Shown: piece after piece, positions 46,477-59,700 of the stretch
Position numbering within the stretch: the stretch's first letter is position 1
How the letters are laid out: each line of letters begins with the position of its first letter
Source: Sipunculus nudus
Lineage: Eukaryota > Annelida > Sipuncula > Golfingiida > Sipunculidae
Length of the DNA: 64,000 bases
NCBI GenBank assembly: GCA_026874595.1
Contig: CM049316.1
Location: 19,059,839-19,123,838, forward strand
Reading direction: 5' to 3'
Position numbers and translations under genes: made by a program
The notes under the pieces: model-generated
Database searches by the model: none
What the model was told of the DNA's origin: nothing
What the model saw: the letters and a program-made list of their open reading frames with translations, nothing else

Positions 46477-47815
46477 GTGATTACTACTATAATTACGATT
46501 AGTAATATAAAGATTAGCTAGGATACATACACAAAGATGCCCCTGAGCTAATGGATTAGTTGAACGATTTCACCACCTTCCGCAACGGACGTAGTGGTTT
46601 AATGTATGGTGTGTGACTGGATGAAAATGAATGAGAAAACGGTCGTCATTAGAAACCTACAAGTCAGCCTGAGCTGGTATGTCAATTTTGATGTTTAATT
46701 ACCACTGTGGCTTTTCATGTAATATCAAGCATATTATATTTTATTTTAATTAGATAATTTTTTCACACAGTTAAAAATAATGAGAAAATATGACTTCTTA
46801 TTTGTCATGGACATCTAAATATTTTTTAAAATCTTAAATCTGCAGTGTAAAATGAACATCGGAAATTTCATTTCCGTCAACCTGTGACGATATCTTCAAA
46901 AAGGAAACGTTAAAAAAATTGCATATACAACGCGTGTTATACACCACCACAGAGAGAGACACAGAGAGACAGAAAGACATTTTTCTACCACCCATTTTAC
47001 TGACCATAGGCCAAACCATACATTTTATCACATCCAAAACAGGTACTTTCTGGGAAAGCAGATTCGTGCTGACTAAATAAAATTCCCGGCGTCACCATAG
47101 TGAATATATTTACCTGCTGTGTGCTCATGGCACATCGGCATTTACAATGTAAAGAGGTCAACCTTTTTCGAGCAACTCGAGCAATATCAGAACAAGGAAC
47201 TATTAATGGATATATCACGGATGTGTTAGTGCATAAACTACTAGAAATCTCCATTCCAATGAATGCAAGCCTCCCTTATGTTTGCATTCAAGTATTCGGT
47301 CGTTCACTCATTCGTGCAAATGTGACAATACATTCGTGAATAATCCTTGATGATGTGCCAGAATCCGGATCGAGTGTCAGATACATCCTAAAATGTAAGT
47401 AATTCATTCTTGATCAATACCCGAAATTATCTTAAAACTTTATGACATTCCATTCATGACTGCGTGAGTAATGATAAAAAGGTAGGGGTTTATATTACCG
47501 ACGATGTTAGACGATGGTAGCTGTTCTAAACTCCCTGGGGAGCATACAACCAAAGCAACCATGTCAGGCGCTACAAGATTATTCGTTCTACAGACAACTG
47601 CGTGACGCGCAAGACCATTGGCTTCTGTGGTAAAGACTTTGGCGAGTTTAAGCGCAGTCGGTGGTCTGAACGGGACGCGAACCCAGAACCTGGCGTTCTG
47701 TTGTGAACAGACACACCCAAACACACGAAGGGGGATGAACGCATAATCTCCGGGCAGAGGCAAAGATGCGGTCAAATATACCCATTGGCATAGGCAGAGT
47801 ATATATCTTTATATA

Positions 47816-47890
<75 letters not shown>

Positions 47891-48690
47891 GCGGCCTGTA
47901 TTATTTGCCACAACTGCTGTTGGCTCAAAGTCCACGTACACTTTATGGTGCTATGGTTTGAACAAAGCTGGTGTCATTGAGTCATGTGGTTTCCCTGGCT
48001 TAGTATGTGGTTGTATCTGTTTAATATAATGAAGTGAGCGTTTACAACTGCAATAACAAAAGGTTGCCGGAACACTATTTTCAAAATCCTACTGAGCGTT
48101 CATGCGGACATGCCTGCATGCCTCCAGTAACTTGATAGGGGAGTTTAATCCTTATCAGTTTACAGACAACCATACTTTATATCATCAGACCTTCATTACA
48201 GGACTCTTAATCTGACCTTATAATAGATTATACCTAGGCTATACTATGCTTGCAGGCCTATAGGATTGCATTGTATGCCACTTGAATTATACCACACACA
48301 CACACAGATATATGTATTGGATATTATTAGAGGTTTCTATTTCTATCTCATTAATATCAAATAGTGTATTGAGCTTATGCTCACCCTGCCTTCTACATTG
48401 ACCCAGATCTGTCCCCTGTAGGTTTAACTCGTATGTGTATATTTAAATTGTAACTTAAACTAAACAATTTTATATTGTATAATGAACTTCCTCTCGCAAT
48501 TGATGCATATAATCAATGCGTACAGAATCCATAAAATTGAATCATACATTTGATAAAATGTTGAACAGAAATTAAATAAGTAATGTCATATTAAGCACAG
48601 TTGTAAAAAAAAAAATATTAAATAAATGTTTGGTACAACTTTAACTTTATATAATTTGATAAGTTCCTGTTCAGCACCACATAAACCAAG

Positions 48691-48765
<75 letters not shown>

Positions 48766-50100
48766 AGTTGCTACTTCAAGTTTCAAGCCTACTTCATTAA
48801 TTATAATAATTATATAACATACAATATACATATAGTCCCTCTTGCTTGTAACATTCAGGTTCAACCTGTTCATGCTGAGCAAAACACACACACACAAAAC
48901 AAGTCGTATGAATTTCGTATTCACCATCAATCTATTACATTTCGTTTGACTGGTTCATTTTTTGACTATCTTCAGGTGTTTTTTACACCTGAATAACATT
49001 AGATTTTCAAATATACTCAGCATGTTGTTTTCACGCCAAAGTACCTAGGACGCAATACTGGTGTCAGTAAAAATATGATTATCAGACCTTTCCTCACCTG
49101 ACAGTTACTACATAAAGTGTAAACTTTTACTTTTATATTACTTTTACTATTATTATTACTATTACATATTACTATTTCGAATACCTGATATATATCCGAC
49201 ACAATATATGTCCATCCCTATTTCTCTGTTTTTACAAAGTTTAACATTTCAAATGCGTTAACCTCACTAGTGAAGGAGAAGCGAGTATCATTTACCATAG
49301 GACAGGCGCAGTATTATGAACATGTACCAGTGTAGTAATCCTGCAGTCTGAATAATGTTCCTTTGAAAGGAAATTCCTAACACATGTATATAGCTGGAAA
49401 TCTTATTGGTGTAATAATTTACATGATTGTGTGAAATTGTTTGCTGTCTTGTGGCGATTATGGTAAAGCCAAACGCCTGGTTTTTAGCTCCTAGACAGTC
49501 AGACAGGGCTCAAATTGTATCCGTTAGCCCTGGAATCTTCTTCCGTAACATCAAGGAAAGTCTTTGAAAAATCTTCTAGTAAAACTGAAATTAGGTTGTA
49601 GTGACCTATATTATACTGGCCAAAAACAGGAACTTCAGCACCAAGACAGGAAGGTCACAAAATTTAACCTTTATACCTAGAGCCTTAAATGAAACATTAA
49701 AGGAGGTCCTTGGCAAAGCCTGTATTCTATGAGCTATAAGAGAAAAAAACATGATTTCACTGTGACCTATATTCTGTGAGCAATGTGAAAGAAAATAATC
49801 TGAGCACCATATACGTCGGATGGGCATAAATCGTAGGAGTTGAACCTAAAAACTTCCAATTTTATATCCACGCAGTCTCTGGTACATATTTTTGGAAACC
49901 CTGAATAAGGTCACTGTAACCTATTTTCTAAGGATACTGGAAGTCCTTGCTTTTAAGCACTCATTTTCAAGGGTTCTTAACAACTTTTTTTCAACAGATT
50001 GTAATATCAATAATTAAAACATGCATCAGCTTTATGTCAAATTCTGCTGACCGTCATTGACCACTTGTTTATATTTTGAGATATGTATAATTTTGGTATT
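44830..50100. other. Intergenic region, repeats only
   Basis: No exon of recognisable content was seen on either strand. It contains a (CA)n run near 45505-45552, a (TTA)n run near 46442-46477, (AT)n runs at about 47818-47884 and 48690-48764, and a diverged copy of the AGCTCAGCTGA-end family from about 49480. Short frames such as 47100-47339 have no motif I can name. Confidence 0.5.
47440..47775 (-). repeat. Dispersed repeat with B-box-like motif
   Basis: On the minus strand 'ttctgggttcgcgtcccgttc' resembles a pol III B box. The flanking '(ca)n..cgaagggggatgaacgcata' block recurs near 12290-12340. The 111-residue frame here has no known domain and is treated as repeat-derived. Confidence 0.4.
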
Positions 50101-50228
50101 TATGCAAAAATACAGTAAAACCTCGCCTATAGACCACCCTGGAATTACGACCACTTTTTCATAGTCCCGATTTTTTTTCGCTCTTTATTTCATTTAGATA
50201 AATCTCGGAATTGCGGGCACCTCGTTTT

Positions 50229-51975
50229 TAGCTCAGCTGACTGAAAGTCGTCTGAGCTATAGCGATCACCCTTTGTCCGGCGTCCGTCTCTCCGTCTGTC
50301 CATCTGGCCGTTAACCATGCACAAATCGTAACCACTTGACCTATAATCTTCTAACTAGACATCCAGGGAGGTCCATAAAAATCTCATTGGAAACCTGAAA
50401 TAAGGTCTCTGTTACCCATATTATTTGAGCTATGGGGCCCTGGAGTACCCCCAGAATAATGGAAAATTTGATACAAAAGCTCAAGTATCTGAACAACTAT
50501 TGCATTGATCACCATGATTCTTTGCATGGTTATTGATTATGGAAAGTTTCATCAGTTTCTGCAGTATGGTGGCGCCACCTGTATTTTTTTTATCTTTTAC
50601 GATTTTTTTTCTCTTTTTTTGAGACCCCTTAAGAGGCGGTCATATGTTAACAGGGCCAAATCGTTACGACTGGACCTAGAATCTTCTCTCTCGATATGCA
50701 GGGAGGCCCATGAAAAGTCTCTTTGGAAACCTGAAATTAGGTCTCTGTTACCCATAACCTCTGAGCTATTGGGCTCCGAAGTACCCCCCTGAATAATGCA
50801 AAATTTTATCCAAAAGCTCAGGTGTCTGAACAACTATTGCATTGATCACCATGATTCTTTGCATAGATATTGATCATGGAATATTTCATCAGTTTCTGCA
50901 GCCTGGTGGCGCCAACTGTGTTTTTTCGATTTTTTACGATTTTTTTCTCTATTTTTGAGACCTCTTAAGATGCAGTCATCTGTTAACAGGGCACAGATCG
51001 TAATGACTGGACCTAGAATCTCCTCTCTCGACATGCAGAGAGGCCCATGAAAAGTCTCCTTGGAAACCTGAAATTAGGTCTCTGTTACCCATAACCTCTG
51101 AGGTATGGGGCTCCAAGGAACCACCCTCCCCCCCCCCCCCCGAATAATTAAAAGTTTTTTTACAAAAGCTCAAGTATCTGAACAACTTTTGCATTGATCT
51201 CCATGATTTTTGCATGCATATTCATTAAGGGCTATTTCATCGGTTCCTGAAGACAGGTGGTGCAACCTGGATTTTTTTCGAATTTTTTATGCATTTTTTC
51301 TCTGTTTTTTTAGCTCAGCTGACTGTAAGTCATCTGAGCTATAGTGATCACTCTTTGTCAGTCGTCCATCTGGTCATCTGGCCGTCCGGCTGTCTGTCCG
51401 TTAACAGTACACAAATCGTAACCACTGTACCTGGGATCTTCTCACTTCAAATCTAGGAAGGTCCATAAACAATCTTTTTGGAAACTTAAAATTAGGTCTC
51501 TGTTACCCATATCCTTCGAGCTATGGGGCTGTAAAGTACCCCCCCCCCCCCCCAGAATAATCAAAATTTTGATACAAAAGCTCAAGTATCTGAATAACTA
51601 CTGCATTGATCACCTTATGTGCATGAACATTGATCATGGGGTGTTCTATCATCTCCTCCAGACTGGTGGTGCCACCTTTATTTTTTCCATTTTTTATTAT
51701 TATTATTTTTTTTTTTTTTTTTTTATACCTGCAATGAAACTGTCAACTGTTAACATGGCACAATTACTAACCGCTGGACCTGTTATTTTCTAACTTGACA
51801 TCAAAGGAGGTTCATGAATATATCTCTGTGAAATTAGGTCTCTGTTACCCATATTCTCCGAGCTATGGGGCTCAGAAGTACCCCCCTGAATAATTAAAAA
51901 ATTGATGTTAATTATATTTCAAATACATCTTAAAATACACTTTGTATTTTCAAGTTCAGCTGAGCGTCATTGCGC
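50229..51975 (+). repeat. AGCTCAGCTGA-end repeat nested in the Tigger relic
   Basis: Starts 'tttttagctcagctgactgaaagtcgtctgagctatagcgatcaccctttgtc' and ends 'ttcagctgagcgtcattgcgc'. A second head, 'ttttttagctcagctgactgtaagtcatctgag', lies at 51307. Internal units of about 340 bp share 'gaaattaggtctctgttacccata', 'gctcaagtatctgaacaac' and 'ggtggcgccacctg'. It is the best-preserved copy of the family in the window. Confidence 0.7.
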
Positions 51976-52538
51976 ATTAGCCACTTGTTTCTGTGTCCCG
52001 ACAACTTATTTTGGTCTTAACGCGCGACCTGAACCTCAATTATGCGGCTACTAAGTACAGAAAACACTGCCTGGTGATCTGTAGCGATGGGTCGGACGCA
52101 AACCAACGCATAACATCACTAATTAGTAAAGGACAGAAGACGAAAGAAGCGCAGGGCATAGATCAAAGGGTGTTCTCGGATGATCACAACAGACCAGAAA
52201 TGATTGTGTCACGGTTTCATAACTTTATGAAACATGCCTTTAATTATATCCGAGATACATATACCCCTAGCTTTGATGAACTCACTGGCGAAAAATGATT
52301 TATGATTGGTTCATATTTAACTCACCATTCGGCTAGCTTTTTTTTAACTGTTTATTGACTGAGAAAAGAGAATGAGAACTTCTTGGTTAACTCAGAATGG
52401 CTATAAGAAAGCGCGCATTTAACAGTTAGGCAGATACTCTTAATCTTGCATCGAATTGCTGTCTGACTTCTAGGTGAATGTAGTCTTACATTTAGAGGTA
52501 TTATTTACCTGTGACATTGAGTATTGTTAGCCGCTGTG

Positions 52539-52960
52539 ATGCCTAGGCACAAGGAACTCCCCTTGAGAGAGAAAGTTGAGTTGATACGGAAGTCAGCTGG
52601 ACGTAGTCAACGTAGACTCGCTGAATATTATTGGATAGGCAAGCCCCAGGTACAGTGTATCCTGAAGCGCTAGGCCGAGTACATGACTGCATTTGAGGAG
52701 AATCAACATGGGGACAAGAAAGGCCACTGTTATTCGACTCAGTACGACGAGGCTACTTGTCAGTGGTTTCAACGTGCACGCGCTCTTGGAATCCCTGTAC
52801 CTGGTCCCTTAGTACAGGAAACGTCACGCCAGTTATCCGTCGCACTAGGTCACTCAAAATTCAAGGCGTCCAACGACTGGTTAGGGAGATTTCGCGGGCG
52901 ACATAACATAGTTTATAGTTTTGGTATTTATGGGAAAATTTATAGTTTTGGTACTTATTG
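52539..52960 (+). pseudogene. CENP-B/Tigger-type transposase N-terminus, broken by an in-frame stop
   Basis: From ATG at 52539 the frame reads 'MPRHKELPLREKVELI' and 'SQRRLAEYY', a psq/CENP-B-N-like helix-turn-helix. A TAG at 52671-52673 interrupts it. The same frame continues with 'CQWFQRARALGIPV' and 'FKASNDWLGRFRGRHNI', the typical second CENP-B-type DNA-binding domain. After that it loses similarity. This is a dead transposase fragment rather than a domesticated gene, because both the stop and the missing DDE domain are evident. Confidence 0.72.
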
Positions 52961-53723
52961 TATCCATGGTGACAGCTTTTTTATGTGCACAATGGCAAGG
53001 GATTTTTCTGTTATATACACTAATACATCGGTAACTGTACATTATCCCGCATCTGACTTTTTCCCATGGGAACCTGCCGCACAGTCTCCATTTAGTTAAT
53101 CTATCTGTGGAAAAAAACCTTACACTTAAGAAACAAGATTACTCACTAATGGTAGCTAAAAATACTCTGTCTTTACAAATGTAACAGGAGGTTAAGAGTC
53201 GAACTTCTCAAGATTGATTCAGTTCACTAACTGTTCAGCCTTACATAATCAGATTATTATTTTTTTGTGATAAACATCGACGTAATGAATAATTTCCCAA
53301 TTTTATGTATTAAACCAGTGCACCCTCTCTCAGGCTTTAGTGTACTGAGAGTACAAGTAATAAGTTATATTCAATACTTTCAGAAGTCTAATTACTTCCA
53401 GAACGATCTGTTCATGCTATAAAAAGGTCAATTCAAAAAATAAATAACTGAACACAGCAGCAAAGGTGGTATATATGTATTTAATGTGAATAATTTTCTG
53501 CTGATTTTACAATCACAAAACGGAATATTTTTATACTCTTTAACATATTTTTGTTATGTGACAGGACGTGATGAGTCAAAATATATATATATTGCAACAG
53601 TCTCTACTACATGTATTTAAGCTGTATCTGTTACTTCAATATTGATTACATTTTCAAGTTCGACAGTGCCGTTTGTCACTCTGCACGTTGTCCTACAGTG
53701 AACCGTTTTTCAAAGAAGAATAC

Positions 53724-56700
53724 ATGGCCTCCAAAGAACTGAAACAGGATATCGTAAACATACCGACGAAGCAAGGATTGCCTCCTTGTGTAGAACCCAC
53801 AGTGAAGGACTGGGTGAGGAGTAATTGGTATTCAACCAAATATTGTCCAAATTAAAAAAATAGCCGCACAGATTTGCACCACAACCATTGGGATAGGTCT
53901 CACGTGCACCCCTAGCACCTAACTATCCTGACATAAGATAATGTAACATCCATATATGTATGAAATTTTCAATATTGACGTTTGTCTCCTTTTTGCATTA
54001 ATTGTTCTAAATTCAACTATCTTTCTTCAAATGATAAAATATCATCTTTTCGCATGATGATCATCATGATTGACATGTTGAATGTCAAACGATTGAAAAT
54101 GTAATTTGCCCGTGTCAAATACTTCCTCAAACGTTTTACTCCTATTATCCTACTGTAGAAACAAGAAGATGACCAGTTTAAGGAAAAGATCTGCCAAAGG
54201 TGCTTTTCACTCAACCCACAAGATGCTATCACCTGTGTTAGCTGCAAACGGGACTTCCCTATGTTCACGGTAAGCACAACTTATTTCAATATAAAATAGT
54301 GAAAAAGGACAAAACAACCAATAGTGATATAGTCTAATACACGTCTCTGTTAACGGCAATTCAACGTTCGTAATAAAATAATCCATCAGTTTTTCATTTT
54401 TGAAATATTAATGTGAAATACCTTAGTGCTAAGGGCAAAGTGTTATACCTCCATTTTAAATACCTGAGTATATAGTGTGATTAGTCAGCACTATAAGAAT
54501 CATGAGAGAGCGAAAGAATACTTTTATGCCACTTTCATAGAAAGTGCTGAAATGCTTTTGACAAGGTAGGGAAACATGCAGAGTTTTTATTATTTTTTTT
54601 TCTAATAATTGGGGGTGATATTATATTTAGAAAATTCGTCTTTTACACATTTTCATTATCTGCTCTGCCATTCCAGGAACACGCGGAAGAACAACTTGCT
54701 GAGAAGATTTGCAAAAAATGTTTTGCACTGAACCCAGAAGACAGGATCAATTGTATTTGCTGCAAACAGGACTTCACTCCATGCACGGTGAGCACGACTG
54801 ATGGCATTTCAGAAGCGAACATTCATGACTGATATTAATGCGAAAGATCAAATAAAATACCAAAAACAGACAAATTTATATTTCTTTATGCATGAATCAC
54901 TTTAAAAGCATAGGACAGATCCAGCAGACCTCTCATTGAATTCATCATTAAAATCAATGGCCTATTTTCGTTTTAGCACACATGTGAATATTTCATTGAG
55001 TGAATAGATGATTGTAATAGATGATATTCATTTTTAGGGGGAATGGGATTGCCAATATTGCACATCTCAGAATCCACATGAAGAAAAGATGTGTGGAGTC
55101 TGTTGGAAGACCAACAAGTTTCCACTCATCCCTCCAGACGCACAGCAACATAGCAAGGTTAGTAAGACTTTATTATTAGATTCCTCTTTCCGCTGTTACC
55201 ATTAAGTGCAAAAAATACAAGCAATCGACAAAGATTTTGCATTCTTATATTTCTATTTTTTAGCCGAAATGGTATTGCGAATATTGCACATATCAGAATC
55301 CGTATGGGACAAAAATTTGTGCTGTATGTGCTAAGACCAGCAGCGTCTCCGGGCCATTCGGTAGTGATACGGTTAGTAAGACAATGCTGCACACATTATT
55401 TCAGTATCACATCTGATCTCTTACGATGTTATACCGTCTCTAACATATTGGTCTTTCTGTAGAAGGTGTAAAAATTATTTCGAAGATTAAAGCGTTGTTA
55501 GGTATATAGAATAAAAATAAAGAAAAACTAAAGTGTCTAAATATTAGAATAAAATGCTGATAGTTTGTATCTTTCAGTTTATTAGAAACAACACTTTGGA
55601 GTATCGTTCGGTATAGCATGTTTGTACATCCAGTTTAACATGTTTGCGAACCGATATTCGGCTTCAGTTTGTTTACTGAATTTTGAAAGGAAATAAGAGA
55701 GATCCATGTAACAAGAATACCGATTAAATTCTGATATACTGTACAAATGATGTCTGAAATACTGACCATCTGAAAGGACACCTTTTAGCATCAGTTTAAA
55801 CCCTCCGTTTAAACACATTCTAACACAGGGAATAAATTCGACCTTTGAGATATCTTATTTGAGTTATCTTAGTCATAGAATAATAGCCTAAGGACCACTG
55901 AACCACTAGAGATGGTAATGATGCAAACACAAGTCTGTTATACCAGTTCAATGAGAAATCTGTATTGGAAATAAGAATATAACATGTGTTAATATGTCTT
56001 AAAATATATTCGTGTTATATGTTACTAAACCAATGGGTATATCAGGTGAGGTAGGACTTAACATATGTGAGTCGCCCATTTATGAAATGATAATTGAGAT
56101 GTTAATTAAAATAATTAGAAGGCTCCAGGAGATGATTTAAGTGCAATTTCAAATCAGCACGGTTTAAGTCTTAAATATTTCTACAGATTCAGTGGCCTTA
56201 AGACCCGATTACTCCTGTAATCCAGCATATTTCTGAAAGAGATAATCTGCATAGAGAGAACTGACTCTGTAACATTGTGAACCATAATAAAACGATACTG
56301 TTACAACTGTATTGTACTTACAATTCAGGGAGCACCGGGCTGGGCGTAAGAAATAAAAGTGATACAATGCTCCGTGTGTGGGCAACTATAGCGAATCACA
56401 TTTTACGTTTGCTGTAACTGTAAATAATATCTGTATCAAGACAATAATTACCACCAATATGAAGTAGGTACGGAAGGGCACAGGAAACTGGACTTTAACT
56501 CGACGGATGGATTTTACATACAGTCTTCATCGTTTCGGCATTCTCACTGAAAATCGTGCATTAGGATATTTCAACAGGCAGATATGCGATGAAATATACT
56601 GTAAGCTGCAATAAGCCTGTGAGTGGTAACAAAGCAGCCATTACAACAGAATCATCTTTTTAATGGGGTTTTTGTGTTATAATGGGGTCTTGTTAGAGAT

Positions 56701-59700
56701 TCAGCATAAGCAACCTTGGATTTTGTTTGGTTTAATATTAACTTAGAAATTAGCACGGGTGCCTGAAGCATGACGTCAACAGGTGTATTCCAAAATGTAA
56801 ATATTTTACATGTTTCTAAGACATGTTCATCTCAGGAAAATACGTTTTAGAGATTCTATTTTCAGCCTGGACAGGCTTTTGGAGTTCAGTGTGATCATTG
56901 CACCTATATAAATCATCCCGAGGCTTTGGTTTGTGAAATATGTGGCAAGACAAGAGGGACAGCTCGACCTGATAAACTTTCTGTCCAAGATATGGCAAGT
57001 ATCGGAGTTCCTGGTGAATTCTGATACTGACTTTAGGTGGTTTACCAAAATAACCATATAAATCTAACCACATTTCTCCTCATTAGCTTTATTATAGTGC
57101 GTAATATTATAAATATTCATTATTATGTTTATCTGAATAACATCAATGTGAATAATGAAGTTTGACTTATAATCTTTGATGTTACGCCTATGGTAATGAA
57201 ATCTCAACAACTTGCAAAATATTTTATAAACTTTTTTTTTAAATTTTCAAGAGGACGCGCTTCAATGCCATATATTTGATAGCTGTGACGGTTATCAAAG
57301 TGTTTAATATATCTACCCTATAACTTATACAGGGACAGCCACACATAAAACTGAATCATGAGACAAACCTCCTGTGTCCTAGTTGTGATAAGCAAAACCT
57401 CGCCAATGCCTCGGGATGTATGCATTGTGGAAAACAACTGAAGAGACACAAAAGGTTGCCACTTGGTACTTATAGAAAGAAACGGCAACAAGCACCAATG
57501 GGTCGCCCTCAGGTAAATTTGTCCAAATGCCATTCACAATTATTACTGCATGACTCTGTACGTCCGATCACATCCTAAAATAGGTCTCAACATTTCGTAC
57601 CAAAGGATAAAAACGTATGTTTTACCATTAGAGTTAGACGGAAAGTGTAATTATGTTTTCTATATTACCTGTGGTTAAAAAAAGACTAAACACACAACTC
57701 GGACCTTTCTGTCTCTTGCTTTTTTTGTGTTAAAGTCATTTCACATATGTCATACAGATAGAAAAATTCTGTGACATCAATTATCTAAGGTATGTAACCA
57801 TTTAAACAATATCTCATGTACAGTTTGATTACCCCTTACAAGCCGATGAGGAGCACAAAGGAGAATATTTTCTTGGAGAGAAACTTGATTGTGAAGAAAC
57901 CAGTACTTATGAGATTCTAGGCAAGTTCATGGGTGAACTGTTAGGACAAGGCTCACTGGTAAGTCAGACGCTGAAACCGCTTTGCTTCAGCATTACACAT
58001 GAGAAGAGTACTTTACAGCACAACTGAATGTGTCTGGGCAAAATCAAGATGTATCTGGCTATTAAAATCAGTATCATTAAACTGTTCGTATATTTTTATA
58101 TATTAAAGTGTCTAGATGTCACTATAATTGGTAAATTAAATTTTTATTCAGATGGTAAGTCTAACATTGTTTGATCAAATATTTTGGGATAAGATTCTCT
58201 GAAATTTCGTTAGTATACACTATTATCATCAGTAATTGAAGCAGTCAATGTGATAACAGAAAATAATTATGTGAGTATGAAACAGAAGTAACATCACGTT
58301 TTTATGTGCAGGAATATTGTAATATATTATTATTATTATTGTTTGCGTGTACACAACATGTATACAAACGCGAACACAAGGACTAATATAAGGCATCTGA
58401 TGGCATGGCTTGGTTTACATGATTACCCATGTGTTGTTAAAACAAACGGATAATATGGAACGTTGTTTTTAACATCCATTGAAATGGCGCTAGGCCTCCA
58501 AATGTCTGAACAATCATTACATTTTATTAATATACGACAGAGTAAGGTCCAAAATACTCGTACTTGAAGTACTTACTCTACTCATAAGTACTTTCTAGGG
58601 TACTCAATACTCGCACTTGAGTGCTCTCGCCAATATGACGAAAGTACTAATACTAGTACTAGAGTTCTTTGAGAGTACTCATACAAAACGAGTACCTTAA
58701 GGAAAACTTCAAAGTATGACTCTCCTTACACTTCAGTGATACGCTTCGTTAATAAAGTACCTTGCGCATGGGAGCAATGATTAAATCCACTAATGAGTGC
58801 TGATTGTTAGCAGGTGCCCAGATTTCCAGTGAGTAGATACTATAATCCAGTTAATCCAACATTGCAAAGGGCGATTCAGCTAATAATTCTTGTTATGCAG
58901 CAGATCATATTCTTGGTCCAAACAGGTGTATCATAGTTAGCAAACAATGTGCCTAATTAACTCTTAAAGTAAAGAGATGATGTTTGAGTAGTCAGTTATT
59001 CAGATGAGGTAACTACAGTTAAGGTGAATATGTATGAGATTGTCTTACATCTGACATATCATTCGGTTGTTACTTGTCAGTAAGTGAATATGGATATAGT
59101 TTCTTGGGTTAACATCAGTCTGTTTCAACAAGCCTTTGGCCTGAAAGACACATCTTTCGTCAAAAAAGACAAACTCATGCAGGCATCTGAGATCACTGCC
59201 TACATGACAGATAACCACGTGAAGAAACCTACAACGTACGGATGACCGAGTGTCAGTTTTCGTGCCCTTGACCATCTGATAAGAAGTTTTATCGACAACA
59301 GCTTCTTCTGCCTCACTAGAGCGGATGTTCACAATATCCGTTACTCGTACTCAATACTTGTACACGAGTACTTTCAAAGTACTCAGACAAAGCTCTGATA
59401 TATGCTGTAGTACCTAAACTGGATGTAGCATTTTTGTCTTGGGCTTGATAATATTCATTAAGTGCATAATCAAACAAATATGAACACAAACAATGCATGC
59501 ATGGACATAACAAAAAGTCTGAAGGTGATAATTCTTCAAAATAAAAACATGTGAAATACAATATTCTAAATGGACACATACAGGATCAATGATAAAAGCT
59601 TAAGATTTATAAAGATTATATAAATGCCTGTTTGTGCGCAATAAAGAGTGTAAATCCAAGGTACGATTACTTAGTTATACAATGTTATTTATATCATTGA

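Larger units (their letters stand above)
50113..52960 (+). mobile_element. Degraded pogo/Tigger-type transposon, 5' part
   Basis: The left end 'cagtaaaacctcgcctatagaccac', preceded by TA, is a pogo/Tigger-like terminus. The sequence breaks at about 50228 ('gggcacctcg') and appears to resume at about 51990 ('ctgtgtcccgacaactt'), with an unrelated repeat between. A CENP-B-type DNA-binding frame follows at 52539. No matching right terminus was found, so the 3' part (DDE domain) is lost. Confidence 0.6.

Noticed and set aside
47766-48930. Frames made of alternating Tyr and Ile
   Set aside because: Translation of (AT)n microsatellites.
51993-52298. 101-residue frame as a gene
   Set aside because: Lies in the 5' region of the Tigger relic with no recognisable domain and no splice partners.
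44341-53700. Upstream PUB exons for gene 3
   Set aside because: I looked for the 'AEILLA' and 'RRxGxxLL' signatures on the plus strand and found none, so gene 3 is treated as lacking a PUB domain.
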